Below are positions 1 to 8,084 of a stretch of DNA of 17,848 nucleotides, one piece after another. Every line of letters starts with the position of its first letter. Position 1 is the stretch's first letter. Under the pieces are notes generated by a model. The model was not told the origin of the DNA. It worked only from the letters and a program-made list of their open reading frames with translations, and ran no database searches. Source of the DNA: Nanosynbacter sp. (GTDB lineage: Bacteria > Patescibacteriota > Saccharimonadia > Saccharimonadales > Saccharimonadaceae); the NCBI GenBank assembly GCA_015257445.1, contig JABZKE010000001.1, positions 1 to 17,848 of the forward strand, written 5' to 3'. The translations under genes were made by a program, and so were the position numbers.

Positions 1-693
1 ATTACTAATCAAAAAATCACCGCTGATCAGGCCCTCGAATATTACCTTGAAACTGTCAAAAATCTTGATCTTTCGGAGCGTGAAATCGAAGACCTTATCA
101 CTATCGGTAAGACCGAATTGCTTCAAAGTATCGAGTATTTCCACGACATTCTCTTTGACGAGCATGCTAAAGCCGAAGTTTCATTTAGTCATGAAAAACT
201 TTCCTTTGAAGGCGTCCCTATCACCGGTACTATCGATCACCTCACTATCGACGAGCAGAATAAGACAATTCGCATCTACGATTTCAAAACCTCAACTGGT
301 ATGCAAGAAAAGGATACCTGGAAAAATAACAAAAAACTTTTCATCTACACTATTCAGCTGCTTTTCTATTACTATCTTGTCACTACTTCGCCAACCTATA
401 AGAATTACACGGTCGAATCTATGAGCCTACTTTTCGTTCTTCCAAGCTATAAAAACGTCAAGCCAGGCGAGCCGGGTGAATTCTTCGAAAAAACCATCAC
501 TAAATCCGAAATCGCTGAATTTGATCTCAACATTCCGAAACTCATTCACGCTATCCGGCATCAACTAGATACCTTGGATTTCTTAAATACCGAATCCTTT
601 GCCTGTAAACCAGTCGGATACACTACCAAGAAAGCTGAGATTATCGACTTCGCCAACCAGCTCATCGCCGACTATGATAAAATTAAAGAGTAA
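1..693 (+). CDS. PD-(D/E)XK nuclease domain, C-terminal part of a RecB/UvrD-like helicase-nuclease (partial)
   Basis: The reading frame is open from base 1, so the N-terminus lies outside the window and 230 residues are visible. Fragment residues 75-96 carry the RecB-family nuclease signature: GTID (Asp79), then a short hairpin and YDFKT (Asp94, Lys96), followed by a QLLFYYYL helix that fits the QxxxY motif. These are the metal-binding and catalytic residues of the PD-(D/E)XK fold that sits at the C-terminus of AddB/RecB-type and some UvrD-like helicases. The expected role is DNA end processing in recombination repair, in the cytoplasm. Its TAA stop overlaps the next ATG by one base, so the two genes are probably translationally coupled. 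Whether a helicase domain lies upstream cannot be seen; a stand-alone nuclease is the alternative. Confidence 0.75.
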   Translation: MTNQKITADQALEYYLETVKNLDLSEREIEDLITIGKTELLQSIEYFHDILFDEHAKAEVSFSHEKLSFEGVPITGTIDHLTIDEQNKTIRIYDFKTSTGMQEKDTWKNNKKLFIYTIQLLFYYYLVTTSPTYKNYTVESMSLLFVLPSYKNVKPGEPGEFFEKTITKSEIAEFDLNIPKLIHAIRHQLDTLDFLNTESFACKPVGYTTKKAEIIDFANQLIADYDKIKE

Positions 694-1679
694 TGTATCA
701 AAATTTTTCAGAATTTCTCCAAAATAAAAGCAAAATCTGCGTCATTCAAGCCGAAAATCCCGACGGTGATTCCTTAGGTTCCAGCTTAGCCCTGGAAGCA
801 CTCCTTGAAGACAAAGAAGTTTCACTTTATTGCCCGGTCAATGTGCCAAAATATCTCCGTTATTTTTCCGGCTGGGAACGCATTGATCAAAATTTTGATT
901 ACCACGCGGACGGTTATATCATTGTCGATACCGCCGCCACTATTCTTCTTAGCAAACTACTTGATGATTTGGTGATTCGCAATATTCTCTACACCAAACC
1001 AATTTTCGTCATCGACCATCACGAAACTGCCGACGATTTAGATTTTCCGCATCAAAGCATCATCGAACATTTGCCGTCTTGTACTAATCTGATTTATAAA
1101 ATCGCTATCGATCAGAATATTAAAATTAATCAATCCGCCGCCGAAAATATCTTCCAAGGTCTACTTTCCGATACTCTTGGACTCACCACTGCAGGCGTCA
1201 CCGCTGATACTTTCCGCGTCGCCGCCCACCTCACCGAACTTGGTGCTGACATCAATAAGCTCGAAGAAAATCGCAAAGAATACATGAAAAAGTCGCGACG
1301 TATTCTCGATTATAAGGCCGACCTCATTAAGCGCATCGAATATAGCCTCGATGATAAGCTTTCCACCATCCATATTCCTTGGTCTGATATTACAGAATTT
1401 TCTGATGAGTATAATCCAAACGCGCTCATCCTCGAAGAGATGAAGATGGTCGAAGGCGTCGAAGTCGCCGTGGCCATTAAAACATATCCAGACGGCAAAG
1501 TCACTGGCAAAATTCGTACCTCGAAGCCAATCGCTGATAAGGTCGCTGGTTATTTTGGTGGCGGTGGTCACCCATTTGCCGCTGGCTTTCGCACTTATGA
1601 CACCACTTATGATGACGTATTACGTGACTTAGTTTTCTGTTGTAATGATTTACTTTTTAAATCTGAAGAAACTAATTAA
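693..1679 (+). CDS. DHH/DHHA1 family phosphoesterase, NrnA-like
   Basis: A 328-residue protein with the DHH phosphoesterase layout: motif I NPDGDSLGS (Asp24, Asp26), motif II with Asp79 in IIVDT, motif III IDHHE (Asp108-His109-His110), and a C-terminal DHHA1 domain ending in GGGGHPFAAG (residues 289-298). NrnA-type enzymes degrade nano-RNAs and dephosphorylate pAp using Mn2+; some relatives hydrolyse cyclic dinucleotides. Length and domain order match NrnA/MgpA. One oddity: the His that normally begins motif I (H-x-x-P-D) is Ala20 here, so one metal ligand appears to be missing. It overlaps the upstream nuclease gene by one base (TAATG) and ends 12 bases before cysS. Family assignment is confident; the exact substrate is not. 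Confidence 0.88.
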   Translation: MYQNFSEFLQNKSKICVIQAENPDGDSLGSSLALEALLEDKEVSLYCPVNVPKYLRYFSGWERIDQNFDYHADGYIIVDTAATILLSKLLDDLVIRNILYTKPIFVIDHHETADDLDFPHQSIIEHLPSCTNLIYKIAIDQNIKINQSAAENIFQGLLSDTLGLTTAGVTADTFRVAAHLTELGADINKLEENRKEYMKKSRRILDYKADLIKRIEYSLDDKLSTIHIPWSDITEFSDEYNPNALILEEMKMVEGVEVAVAIKTYPDGKVTGKIRTSKPIADKVAGYFGGGGHPFAAGFRTYDTTYDDVLRDLVFCCNDLLFKSEETN

Positions 1680-1691
1680 TCGAGAAATATC

Positions 1692-3107
1692 ATGACTAAA
1701 CTTCACTTATTTAATACCAAAACTCGCAAAATCGAAGAGTTCATTCCTCAAAATCCAGAAAATGTCAAAATCTATACCTGTGGACCTACTGTCTACAGTT
1801 TCGCACACATTGGGAATTTTGCTAGCTACATCTATTGGGATTTATTAGTCCGCACTCTCAAGATTAACCACCTAACCTCGCACCGTATTATTAATATTAC
1901 CGACGTTGGGCATCTCGCATCTGATGCGGATGACGGGGAAGATAAGCTGGAAAAAGGTGCCAAGCGTGAGAATAAAACTGTCTGGGAAATCGCCAAATTT
2001 TATGAAGCAGCCTTCATTCAAGATTTTAATGCTCTAAATTTATTACCACCTACCAAGTTCTGCCGCGCCACCGACTACATTCAAGAAGATCTTGAAGTGA
2101 TTAACACCTTAATTGAGCGTGGCTACACCTACGAAACTTCCGATGGGATTTATTTTGATACCAGTAAATTTGCTACCTATGCTGATTTTGCTAGACTTGA
2201 TCTAGATAACCTACGTGCTGGCGCCCGCGTCGATTTTAATTCCGAAAAACGCAATATTTCTGATTTTGCTATCTGGAAATTTATTAAACCTGGCGAAGAT
2301 CATGCCATGCAGTGGGATTTTCAAGGCAAAAAAGGCTACCCAGGCTGGCATCTTGAATGCTCCACCATCTCACATTTTGAATTAGGTGAGCCCCTCGACA
2401 TTCATGCCGGCGGCATCGATCACATTCCGATTCATCACACCAATGAAATCGCCCAATCGGAAGCTGCTTTTGGTAAAACTATGGCTAATTACTGGCTCCA
2501 CGCCAATTTCATCACCATTGATAATCAAAAAATTAGCAAATCCCTTGGCAATACTTATTCAATTCAAGATCTAAAAGACCGCGGCTTCTCACCACTCGAC
2601 TTTAAGCTCTGGATTTTGCAAGGACATTATCAATCCGAACGAAATTTCACTTTCGAAGGCCTTGCGGCTGCCAAAAATCGACGCCTACATTGGCTAAATC
2701 GCCTTGCGAAAACCCTGCAGGAAACTGCTACCATCGAAAATCAAGCTGCTCTTCTTGCTAAGATTCAACAAGTTCACTATCAAACTACGGAATTACAAGA
2801 AAAACTCATCACCATCATTAATCAGAACCTTAACTCCGCTGAGGTCTTTGCTGAAATTGATCAAAATGAATTAAGTTTAGATGATTGGCGTTTTGTCGAT
2901 GAATTATTCGGACTTCGTTTCTTCGATTGTCTTATTCTGCCATCAAACGAAATTCAAACGCTTATTAAAGAGCGCGCCGAAGCTAAACTAAATAAAGATT
3001 ACGCCAAGGCCGACCAGATTCGTGAAGATTTAAAGGCCCATAATTTTAGTATTTTAGACACCAATCAAACCAGTTTCTGGCAATATCTTGAAGCACCAAT
3101 GATATAA
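1692..3107 (+). CDS. cysS: cysteinyl-tRNA synthetase
   Basis: A 471-residue class I aminoacyl-tRNA synthetase that charges tRNA-Cys in the cytoplasm. Near the N-terminus is YTCGPTVYSFAHIGN, holding the zinc ligand Cys30 and the HIGH-type motif in the form HIGN (39-42). Further zinc ligands fit Cys223 (WHLECS), His248 and Glu252 (HHTNE), in the same order as E. coli CysRS. The KMSKS loop is KISKS (280-284). Length is normal for the family, and the C-terminal helical part (about 340-471) is present. The start ATG follows nrnA by 12 bases with only a weak ribosome binding site, so expression probably depends on the upstream genes. The next gene follows after 16 bases. Confidence 0.97.
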   Translation: MTKLHLFNTKTRKIEEFIPQNPENVKIYTCGPTVYSFAHIGNFASYIYWDLLVRTLKINHLTSHRIINITDVGHLASDADDGEDKLEKGAKRENKTVWEIAKFYEAAFIQDFNALNLLPPTKFCRATDYIQEDLEVINTLIERGYTYETSDGIYFDTSKFATYADFARLDLDNLRAGARVDFNSEKRNISDFAIWKFIKPGEDHAMQWDFQGKKGYPGWHLECSTISHFELGEPLDIHAGGIDHIPIHHTNEIAQSEAAFGKTMANYWLHANFITIDNQKISKSLGNTYSIQDLKDRGFSPLDFKLWILQGHYQSERNFTFEGLAAAKNRRLHWLNRLAKTLQETATIENQAALLAKIQQVHYQTTELQEKLITIINQNLNSAEVFAEIDQNELSLDDWRFVDELFGLRFFDCLILPSNEIQTLIKERAEAKLNKDYAKADQIREDLKAHNFSILDTNQTSFWQYLEAPMI

Positions 3108-3123
3108 TCAAACAAAGGAGTAT

Positions 3124-4215
3124 ATGTCACGCACAATTGATATCGATACAAAAACATTTGTCCGCTTTTGGCTAGTCTTAATCGCTTTTGCCGCAGCCGG
3201 AATTTTTATCATTAAAGCCGCCGGTGGTCTAATCATCGTCGGAATTTCTGCTTTCCTAGCAATCTCTCTCCATCCGCTCGCCAAGCAAATCGATAAGATT
3301 GATAAACGCAAAAGTCGCCCCGGACTTTCTTCCGCATTGGCAGTCTTTACTATCGCTCTGGCTTTTACCATCATTGTGGGCGTGATTGGCCCGGTTATTG
3401 TCGAGCAAGTTTCTAATTTTCTTGCTACCGCCCCAGCTAAAATTTCCGAAGTTATCGATCACTTAGATATTAATGGTATTGGCAATTATTTTGGAATCCC
3501 CAATCTCCAAGATAGTTTAACTTCCGGTATTAAAAGTTTCAGTAGTACGATGCTCGGAAATATTAGCAATATTGCCGTCGGCAGTATTGGCGCCATTAGC
3601 AATATCATCACTAGCGTAATTCTTACCATTGTGCTCACCATTCTCTTCATGCTTGAAGGCCCGACTATGATGCAAGATTTTTGGCGCGTCATGGCAGTCA
3701 AAGACAAAAAATCCGCCCACGTCTGGCAGCGCGTCACTACCCGTATGGGTAATGTAGTAGCGGCCTATGTTTCATCCCAAGTCTTTATCGCCCTCCTCGA
3801 CGGTCTCATGACTATGCTCGGCGTTTTTGTCATCACTCTCATCTTCAATCTTCCAGTTACACTCGCGGTACCTCTCGGCCTCATTTCCTTCCTCTTCTTC
3901 CTCATTCCAATGTTTGGCCCGGTCATCGGCTGTATCCTGAATACCACTCTACTTTTCATCAACACCCCAGGCGCCGCTATCGCTTTCTTCATTTTCTATC
4001 TCATCTATCAGCAGATTGAAAATAACATCATCGGTCCACGTATCCAGGGCAAAGGACTCAATCTTCCTCCGCTCGCCATCTTAATTTCGATTACTATTGG
4101 TATGTATGCTTTTGGTTTGATTGGCTGTATTGTGGCAATCCCTATCGCTGGCTGCATTAAAATTCTTTTCGAAGAAGCCGCCAATATTCGCGCCGCGCTC
4201 GATGACGAAAAATAA
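3124..4215 (+). CDS. AI-2E family transporter (UPF0118/PerM-like permease)
   Basis: A 363-residue integral membrane protein. Two closely spaced hydrophobic segments lie near residues 13-50, another at about 77-97, a soluble stretch of about 50 residues follows, then a hydrophobic block at 145-180 and four or more segments between 215 and 350, giving roughly eight in all. The C-terminal family signature is seen in GPRIQGKGLNLPPLAIL followed by a Gly-rich segment ending AIPIAG. Family members have been linked to export of AI-2 (TqsA) or to Na+/H+ exchange; the substrate cannot be read from sequence. A good Shine-Dalgarno (AAAGGAG) sits 3 bases before the ATG. It closes the run that starts with the nuclease gene. 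Confidence 0.88.
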   Translation: MSRTIDIDTKTFVRFWLVLIAFAAAGIFIIKAAGGLIIVGISAFLAISLHPLAKQIDKIDKRKSRPGLSSALAVFTIALAFTIIVGVIGPVIVEQVSNFLATAPAKISEVIDHLDINGIGNYFGIPNLQDSLTSGIKSFSSTMLGNISNIAVGSIGAISNIITSVILTIVLTILFMLEGPTMMQDFWRVMAVKDKKSAHVWQRVTTRMGNVVAAYVSSQVFIALLDGLMTMLGVFVITLIFNLPVTLAVPLGLISFLFFLIPMFGPVIGCILNTTLLFINTPGAAIAFFIFYLIYQQIENNIIGPRIQGKGLNLPPLAILISITIGMYAFGLIGCIVAIPIAGCIKILFEEAANIRAALDDEK

Positions 4216-4229
4216 TTAAAATCCTAGGT

Positions 4230-4274
4230 CTAGTCCAAGATTAAAAAATGAATCATCCTGATTCGCTTGACTAG
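4230..4274. repeat. nested inverted repeats overlapping a promoter
   Basis: Outer arms CTAGTCCAAG (4230-4239) and CTTGACTAG (4266-4274) pair with one bulged C. Inside them, GAATCA (4250-4255) and TGATTC (4259-4264) form a perfect six-base stem with a 3-base loop. The outer right arm contains the -35 box of the next promoter. There is no T-tract after it, so it is not a good terminator; an operator is possible. Confidence 0.4.
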
Positions 4275-4295
4275 TCATCCAAAATTTCACATAAT
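4267..4295 (+). promoter_or_regulatory. sigma70-type promoter for the PNPOx-yhhQ-tgt run
   Basis: TTGACT (4267-4272), a 17-base spacer and CATAAT (4290-4295) each match consensus at 5 of 6 positions. Transcription would start near 4302 and give a leader of about 22 bases that includes the AAGGA ribosome binding site of the gene at 4325. Confidence 0.7.
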
Positions 4296-4324
4296 TAATA
4301 AGCACTTAAAAAGGAAAAATTACT

Positions 4325-4696
4325 ATGGAACAAGTTTTACCATTTCTTGAAGGAATGTTTTATATTGCAACTACCGATGGCGATCAGCCACATCTTCGCA
4401 TTTTTGATGCTGCTGGCATTCTCGACGGCCATCTTTATATTGGTACCAAATCCAATAAACAAGTTTACGCTCAAATCGAAAAAAATCCTAAGGTCGAAAT
4501 TTACGTCTTTAGCAACGAACTTGGCCTCATGCGTTTCATCGCTGAAGCTAAAACTGTTGCCGACAAAGAACTAAACCAAAAGGCTTACGAATCCACCGGC
4601 AAAACTTACGACGAAACCTCTGCCGCTATCGAGCTCACCAATGTTCGTGGCTCCATCAAAACTAAAGACGGTGAAACCGTAGAACTTAATTTCTAA
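4325..4696 (+). CDS. pyridoxamine 5'-phosphate oxidase-like FMN-binding protein
   Basis: A 123-residue protein with the split-barrel pattern of the PNPOx-like superfamily: an N-terminal helix, a strand reading FYIATTDGDQPHLRIF, a second strand with LYIGTKSNKQVYAQI, and a third with KVEIYVF. The T-x-x-x-K/Q-V-x-x-I stretch resembles the FMN-phosphate binding part of these small flavoproteins. Some relatives reduce or oxidise flavin-linked substrates and others are general-stress proteins; true PdxH is longer. It has its own promoter (4267-4295) and an AAGGA site about 9 bases before the ATG, and its stop is one base from the start of the next gene, so it is cotranscribed with the queuosine salvage genes. 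The precise reaction is unknown. Confidence 0.78.
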   Translation: MEQVLPFLEGMFYIATTDGDQPHLRIFDAAGILDGHLYIGTKSNKQVYAQIEKNPKVEIYVFSNELGLMRFIAEAKTVADKELNQKAYESTGKTYDETSAAIELTNVRGSIKTKDGETVELNF

Positions 4697-4697
4697 G

Positions 4698-5381
4698 ATG
4701 GACAAGCAAGTTAGAAAACGAAATCTCTTAATTTACTTCACCGCGATTTCGGCTGGGATCCTTCTGATTTCCAACTTAGCTGCGACTAAGCTTTGGGACC
4801 TCTTTGGTATTCCAGTCGACGGAGGGGTAATTAGCTTTCCAATTTCCTATATCCTCGGTGATATTATCATTGAATTTTACGGCCAAAAAACCGCCAAGCA
4901 CATCATTCTTGGCAGCCTCCTCGTCAATATCATTGCTGCGCTCACTTTTTGGATTATCATCGCCCTGCCACCATTCGCTGGTACGGAAGGCATGCAAGAA
5001 TCAATTGCCAATGTCCTAGGTTTTGCGCCACGTATTATTATTGGTTCACTCACTGCCTACCTGTTTTCACAGTTTTCCAACAACTACATCTTCGAAAAGA
5101 TTAAGCAAAAGACTGGTCAAAAACTCTTCATCGTCCGCGCCCTCACCTCTTCTTTTGTCGCACATTTTTTCGATACTTTAGTCTTTGAAATTGTCGCCTT
5201 CCTCGGCGTCTTGGCTTTTTCCGATTTTCTAAATCAAGCCATCTTCGCTTACATTATAGGCATCGGTATCGAAATCGTCTTGTCCCCAGTCGAAATCTTA
5301 ATCGTAAAAAATCTCCGCAAATACATTCCAGCCCATAAAGTTGAAATCGCAAAAATCGCGGACCAAGCGACTGAAAAATAG
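4698..5381 (+). CDS. yhhQ: queuosine precursor transporter, YhhQ/VUT (DUF165) family
   Basis: A 227-residue membrane protein with about six hydrophobic segments (roughly 9-27, 42-60, 68-90, 108-125, 150-175, 182-205). The family stretch FPISYILGDIIIEFYG (residues 47-62), with its buried Asp and Glu, is clear, and so is the late ALTSSFVAHFFDTLVF segment. YhhQ proteins import preQ0/preQ1 (or queuine in some bacteria) across the inner membrane. Its position one base after the flavoprotein gene and six bases before tgt supports this role: the transporter supplies the base that Tgt inserts in tRNA. No preQ1 synthesis genes are in the window, which fits a salvage-only lifestyle. Confidence 0.9.
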   Translation: MDKQVRKRNLLIYFTAISAGILLISNLAATKLWDLFGIPVDGGVISFPISYILGDIIIEFYGQKTAKHIILGSLLVNIIAALTFWIIIALPPFAGTEGMQESIANVLGFAPRIIIGSLTAYLFSQFSNNYIFEKIKQKTGQKLFIVRALTSSFVAHFFDTLVFEIVAFLGVLAFSDFLNQAIFAYIIGIGIEIVLSPVEILIVKNLRKYIPAHKVEIAKIADQATEK

Positions 5382-5387
5382 GAAATC

Positions 5388-6587
5388 ATGACGACTTCTG
5401 GTTTTTCTTTCGAAATTAATCAACGCATCCCAGGCAAGCTCGGCCGCGCCGGAACTATTCATACCCCACACGGCGACATTAAGACTCCAGCCTTTATGGC
5501 GGTCGGCACCACCGGGGCCATTCGCTTTCTTTCACCAGAAGAACTTCATCAGACCAAAGCTCAAGCCATGCTCAGTAATGGTTACCACCTTCGTCGCAAA
5601 TCACACGAAATTGCGGAAGCTGGCGGTTTAGCCAACTGGTCAAATTGGCATGGGCCGACCCTCACCGATTCTGGTGGCTTCCAAGTCATGTCACTCGGTT
5701 CTGGCCTTGGCAAAGTCGTCTCTATGGAGCGCGAGCGTGGTGTAGTTAATACCGCCCACCAAGAACGCCTCGCCCATGTCACTGAAGATGGGGTTAATTT
5801 CCGTGACCCTTTCGATGGACAACCAGATTTTATCGGCCCGGAAGAATCTATGCAAATTCAATGTCGCATCGGCGCCGACATTCACATGGCCTTTGATGAA
5901 CTTACTTCCTTAGCCGACAGCTACGAATATAATGTTGTGGCTCTCGCCCGCACCGAGCGTTGGGCCAAACGTAGTCTCGACGAGCATTTTAAATTACGTG
6001 ACTCACTCGGCTACCGTCAAAGCCTTTATGGAGTTCTACAGGGTGGTCGCTGGGAAGATTTAAGGCGCAGTACGGCCAAAAAATTTGGCAAAATGCCATT
6101 TGATGGCTATGGTCTTGGTGGCGCCTTTCTTAAGGAAGACCTCGGTGAAATTTTACGTTGGTGTAATGAGGAATTACCTGAAAACAAACCTCGTCACCTA
6201 CTGGGACTTTCCCATCCGGACGATATTTTAATTGGTACCGAAATGGGTGCCGACACTTTCGACTGTGTCGCACCGACCCGCGAAGCTCGCCACGGTAAAA
6301 TCTACACCAAATATGGCGACATCAATCTGCGTAAGTTTAAGGATAGTAATGAATTACTTGATGCCCACTGTGACTGTACTACCTGTAGAGCTGGTTGGAC
6401 CAGAGGACAATTGCGTGCGCTTTGGAAATCTGGTGACCCAGAACTCAAGCGTCAATATTACAATCTTGCTACCGCCCATAATTTACGCTTCATCATTCGC
6501 CTCACCGAACAAATTCGTGAAAGTATTTTAAATCAGACTTTTGCTGAATTTAAAAAACAATTTTTACATGATTATTATCAAAAATAA
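5388..6587 (+). CDS. tgt: tRNA-guanine transglycosylase
   Basis: A 399-residue TIM-barrel enzyme that exchanges guanine-34 for a deazaguanine base in GUN-anticodon tRNAs. Visible key parts: LTDSGGFQVMSL (Asp94 general acid; Phe98 where Zymomonas Tgt has Tyr106), FDELT (Asp170), LQGG (Gln218), GLGG (244-245), the nucleophile Asp292 in FDCVAPT, and the zinc site Cys328, Cys330, Cys333 with His364. Differences from usual bacterial Tgt: the DEC motif is DEL (Leu172), the LAVG segment after GG reads AFLK (246-249), and about 22 extra residues lie between Phe98 and Asp170 (near 107-130). These touch the base-binding pocket, so the preferred substrate (preQ1, queuine or another base) is open. It follows yhhQ by six bases. 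Confidence 0.92.
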   Translation: MTTSGFSFEINQRIPGKLGRAGTIHTPHGDIKTPAFMAVGTTGAIRFLSPEELHQTKAQAMLSNGYHLRRKSHEIAEAGGLANWSNWHGPTLTDSGGFQVMSLGSGLGKVVSMERERGVVNTAHQERLAHVTEDGVNFRDPFDGQPDFIGPEESMQIQCRIGADIHMAFDELTSLADSYEYNVVALARTERWAKRSLDEHFKLRDSLGYRQSLYGVLQGGRWEDLRRSTAKKFGKMPFDGYGLGGAFLKEDLGEILRWCNEELPENKPRHLLGLSHPDDILIGTEMGADTFDCVAPTREARHGKIYTKYGDINLRKFKDSNELLDAHCDCTTCRAGWTRGQLRALWKSGDPELKRQYYNLATAHNLRFIIRLTEQIRESILNQTFAEFKKQFLHDYYQK

Positions 6588-6599
6588 GAACCATAATCG

Positions 6600-6608
6600 T
6601 GATAAAAT
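6600..6608 (+). promoter_or_regulatory. extended -10 promoter for lepB, leaderless
   Basis: TGATAAAAT reads as an extended -10 (TG, one base, TAAAAT at 6603-6608). It ends six bases before the GTG of lepB, so transcription would begin at or next to the start codon. No clear -35 box is seen at the right distance. Confidence 0.6.
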
Positions 6609-6614
6609 AGATTA

Positions 6615-7256
6615 GTGGAAAATAAAGTTTCATTCTTCAAAAGATATCCAATCGTCAAAGATTTTGTTAATTTAATTGTTTTTGTCGCCTGCGTCATTCT
6701 TGGCACGATGTTCCTAAATGCCTACGTTTTTCGTTCCTATAACGTCGTAGGGCACTCCATGGACTACACTCTAAGCGAAAATGACCGCTTAATTGTCAAT
6801 CGTCTAGCTGTCAGTATGAGCCATCTATCGGGAAAAGAATACGTACCAGAACGTGGACAAATCATCGTCTTTCTCAATGGTGAGTCCAGTGGTAAGCTCA
6901 CTTGTAATGTCGACTCTACCATTAAAGACCAATATATCATCAAACGTGTTATTGCTTTTCCAGGTGAACGCGTTGTGGTGAAAGACGGTAAAATCACGGT
7001 TTATAACGACCAGAACCCTAATGGCTTCGATCCAGATACTGCTACTAGAAAATCCGCTACCGATGGACCAAAGGCCAACACTTCTGGCGAAGTCGATATC
7101 ACAGTACCAGATGGTGAAATTTTCGTAGTTGGAGATAATCGTGAAGGCACCCATTCCTACGATTCTCGTTATGGCCTTGGCACTATTCCGTATTGTCGCA
7201 TTATCGGACCAGTTCTCATGCGACTTTATCCCTTCGATCACATTCGTTTATTTTAA
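6615..7256 (+). CDS. lepB: signal peptidase I
   Basis: A 213-residue membrane-anchored Ser/Lys protease that removes signal peptides from exported proteins. One N-terminal membrane segment (about 16-34) is followed by the catalytic serine in VVGHSMDYTL (Ser48) and the catalytic lysine in YIIKRVIAFPGERV (Lys110), then by GDNREGTHSYDSR, the conserved box E. Length is normal for small SPase I. The start is a GTG with no ribosome binding site; an extended -10 box ends six bases upstream, which supports this start and a leaderless message. Its neighbours downstream are a membrane protein and HtrA, making a small envelope and protein-export cluster. Confidence 0.95.
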   Translation: MENKVSFFKRYPIVKDFVNLIVFVACVILGTMFLNAYVFRSYNVVGHSMDYTLSENDRLIVNRLAVSMSHLSGKEYVPERGQIIVFLNGESSGKLTCNVDSTIKDQYIIKRVIAFPGERVVVKDGKITVYNDQNPNGFDPDTATRKSATDGPKANTSGEVDITVPDGEIFVVGDNREGTHSYDSRYGLGTIPYCRIIGPVLMRLYPFDHIRLF

Positions 7257-7264
7257 TAATAAGG

Positions 7265-7270
7265 TATAAT
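7265..7270 (+). promoter_or_regulatory. -10 box for the membrane protein gene, leaderless
   Basis: A perfect TATAAT ends seven bases before the ATG at 7278. The predicted transcription start is at or within a base or two of the ATG, and there is no Shine-Dalgarno. No convincing -35 box is present. Confidence 0.6.
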
Positions 7271-7277
7271 ATTTTAT

Positions 7278-8060
7278 ATGGCAGATTATGTAATCATCCG
7301 ACGTGGCCGCAACATTCTGAGTACAATCTTACATGTGCTACTCAATTTAGTACTTGCAATTGCCACTATTTTCTTAAACCTTGCCACGGCAAGTTTTCTC
7401 CCGGGCTGCGTATTAGTATTGCTCTCTAAATGGCGTATGTTCGCCGTGCGTCCACGCTATCTATTTATTAATATAAAATCCAACCTAGTCGACCTCATCA
7501 TGGGTTTTTCTTTCGTATTTCTCGCCTACTGTGCTGGAAATATCTTAAGCCCATTGCATTACGTATTAACGGCTCTCTATTCACTCTGGCTCATTGTTCT
7601 CAAGCCAATGTCTTCTAACTTCGCCACCAAACTCCAGGCGCTTCTCGCAGTATTTTTCGGCAGTACCGCCATCACCCTAATGGTAGCTAGTAGTAGCTCC
7701 GGTCTCACCGTCCTATTAAACTTTATCCTCGGTTTTGCCGTAGCACGCCACGTCTTGGTACAAAGTGAAGACACCGAATATAGTTTAATCACCTTGATTT
7801 CTGGTCTAATTTTTGCCGAGATTTCCTGGTTAGCCGAATTCTGGCTCATCGTCTATTCTTTCAAGGCCTTCGGTCTGATCATTCCACAAATCTCCATTAT
7901 TCTGACGATCTTAGCGTTCCTCGCCGGCCTACTTTATCAAAACGCCAGTCAAAATGACCAGAAAATTGAAAAGAAAGATATTCTCATACCTACTATTTTT
8001 GCTATTTCCGTAATCCTGATAATCGTGCTGTGGTTTAGTAAACCGCTATTTAATGTCTAA
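7278..8060 (+). CDS. unknown multi-pass membrane protein
   Basis: A 260-residue protein made almost wholly of hydrophobic segments, about eight: near 14-35, 38-52, 70-88, 90-108, 118-136, 140-155, 165-190, 195-222 and 235-255 (boundaries approximate). A basic N-terminus (IIRRGR) suggests a cytoplasmic start. A charged loop QNDQKIEKKD separates the last segment. I recognise no family motif or conserved polar residue pattern that would point to a transporter or enzyme. It begins at an ATG seven bases after a TATAAT box, 21 bases after lepB, and ends 24 bases before htrA, so a role in the envelope is plausible but only by context. Confidence 0.8.
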   Translation: MADYVIIRRGRNILSTILHVLLNLVLAIATIFLNLATASFLPGCVLVLLSKWRMFAVRPRYLFINIKSNLVDLIMGFSFVFLAYCAGNILSPLHYVLTALYSLWLIVLKPMSSNFATKLQALLAVFFGSTAITLMVASSSSGLTVLLNFILGFAVARHVLVQSEDTEYSLITLISGLIFAEISWLAEFWLIVYSFKAFGLIIPQISIILTILAFLAGLLYQNASQNDQKIEKKDILIPTIFAISVILIIVLWFSKPLFNV

Positions 8061-8084
8061 TCTTACGTTTTAAGGAGGTAAAAA

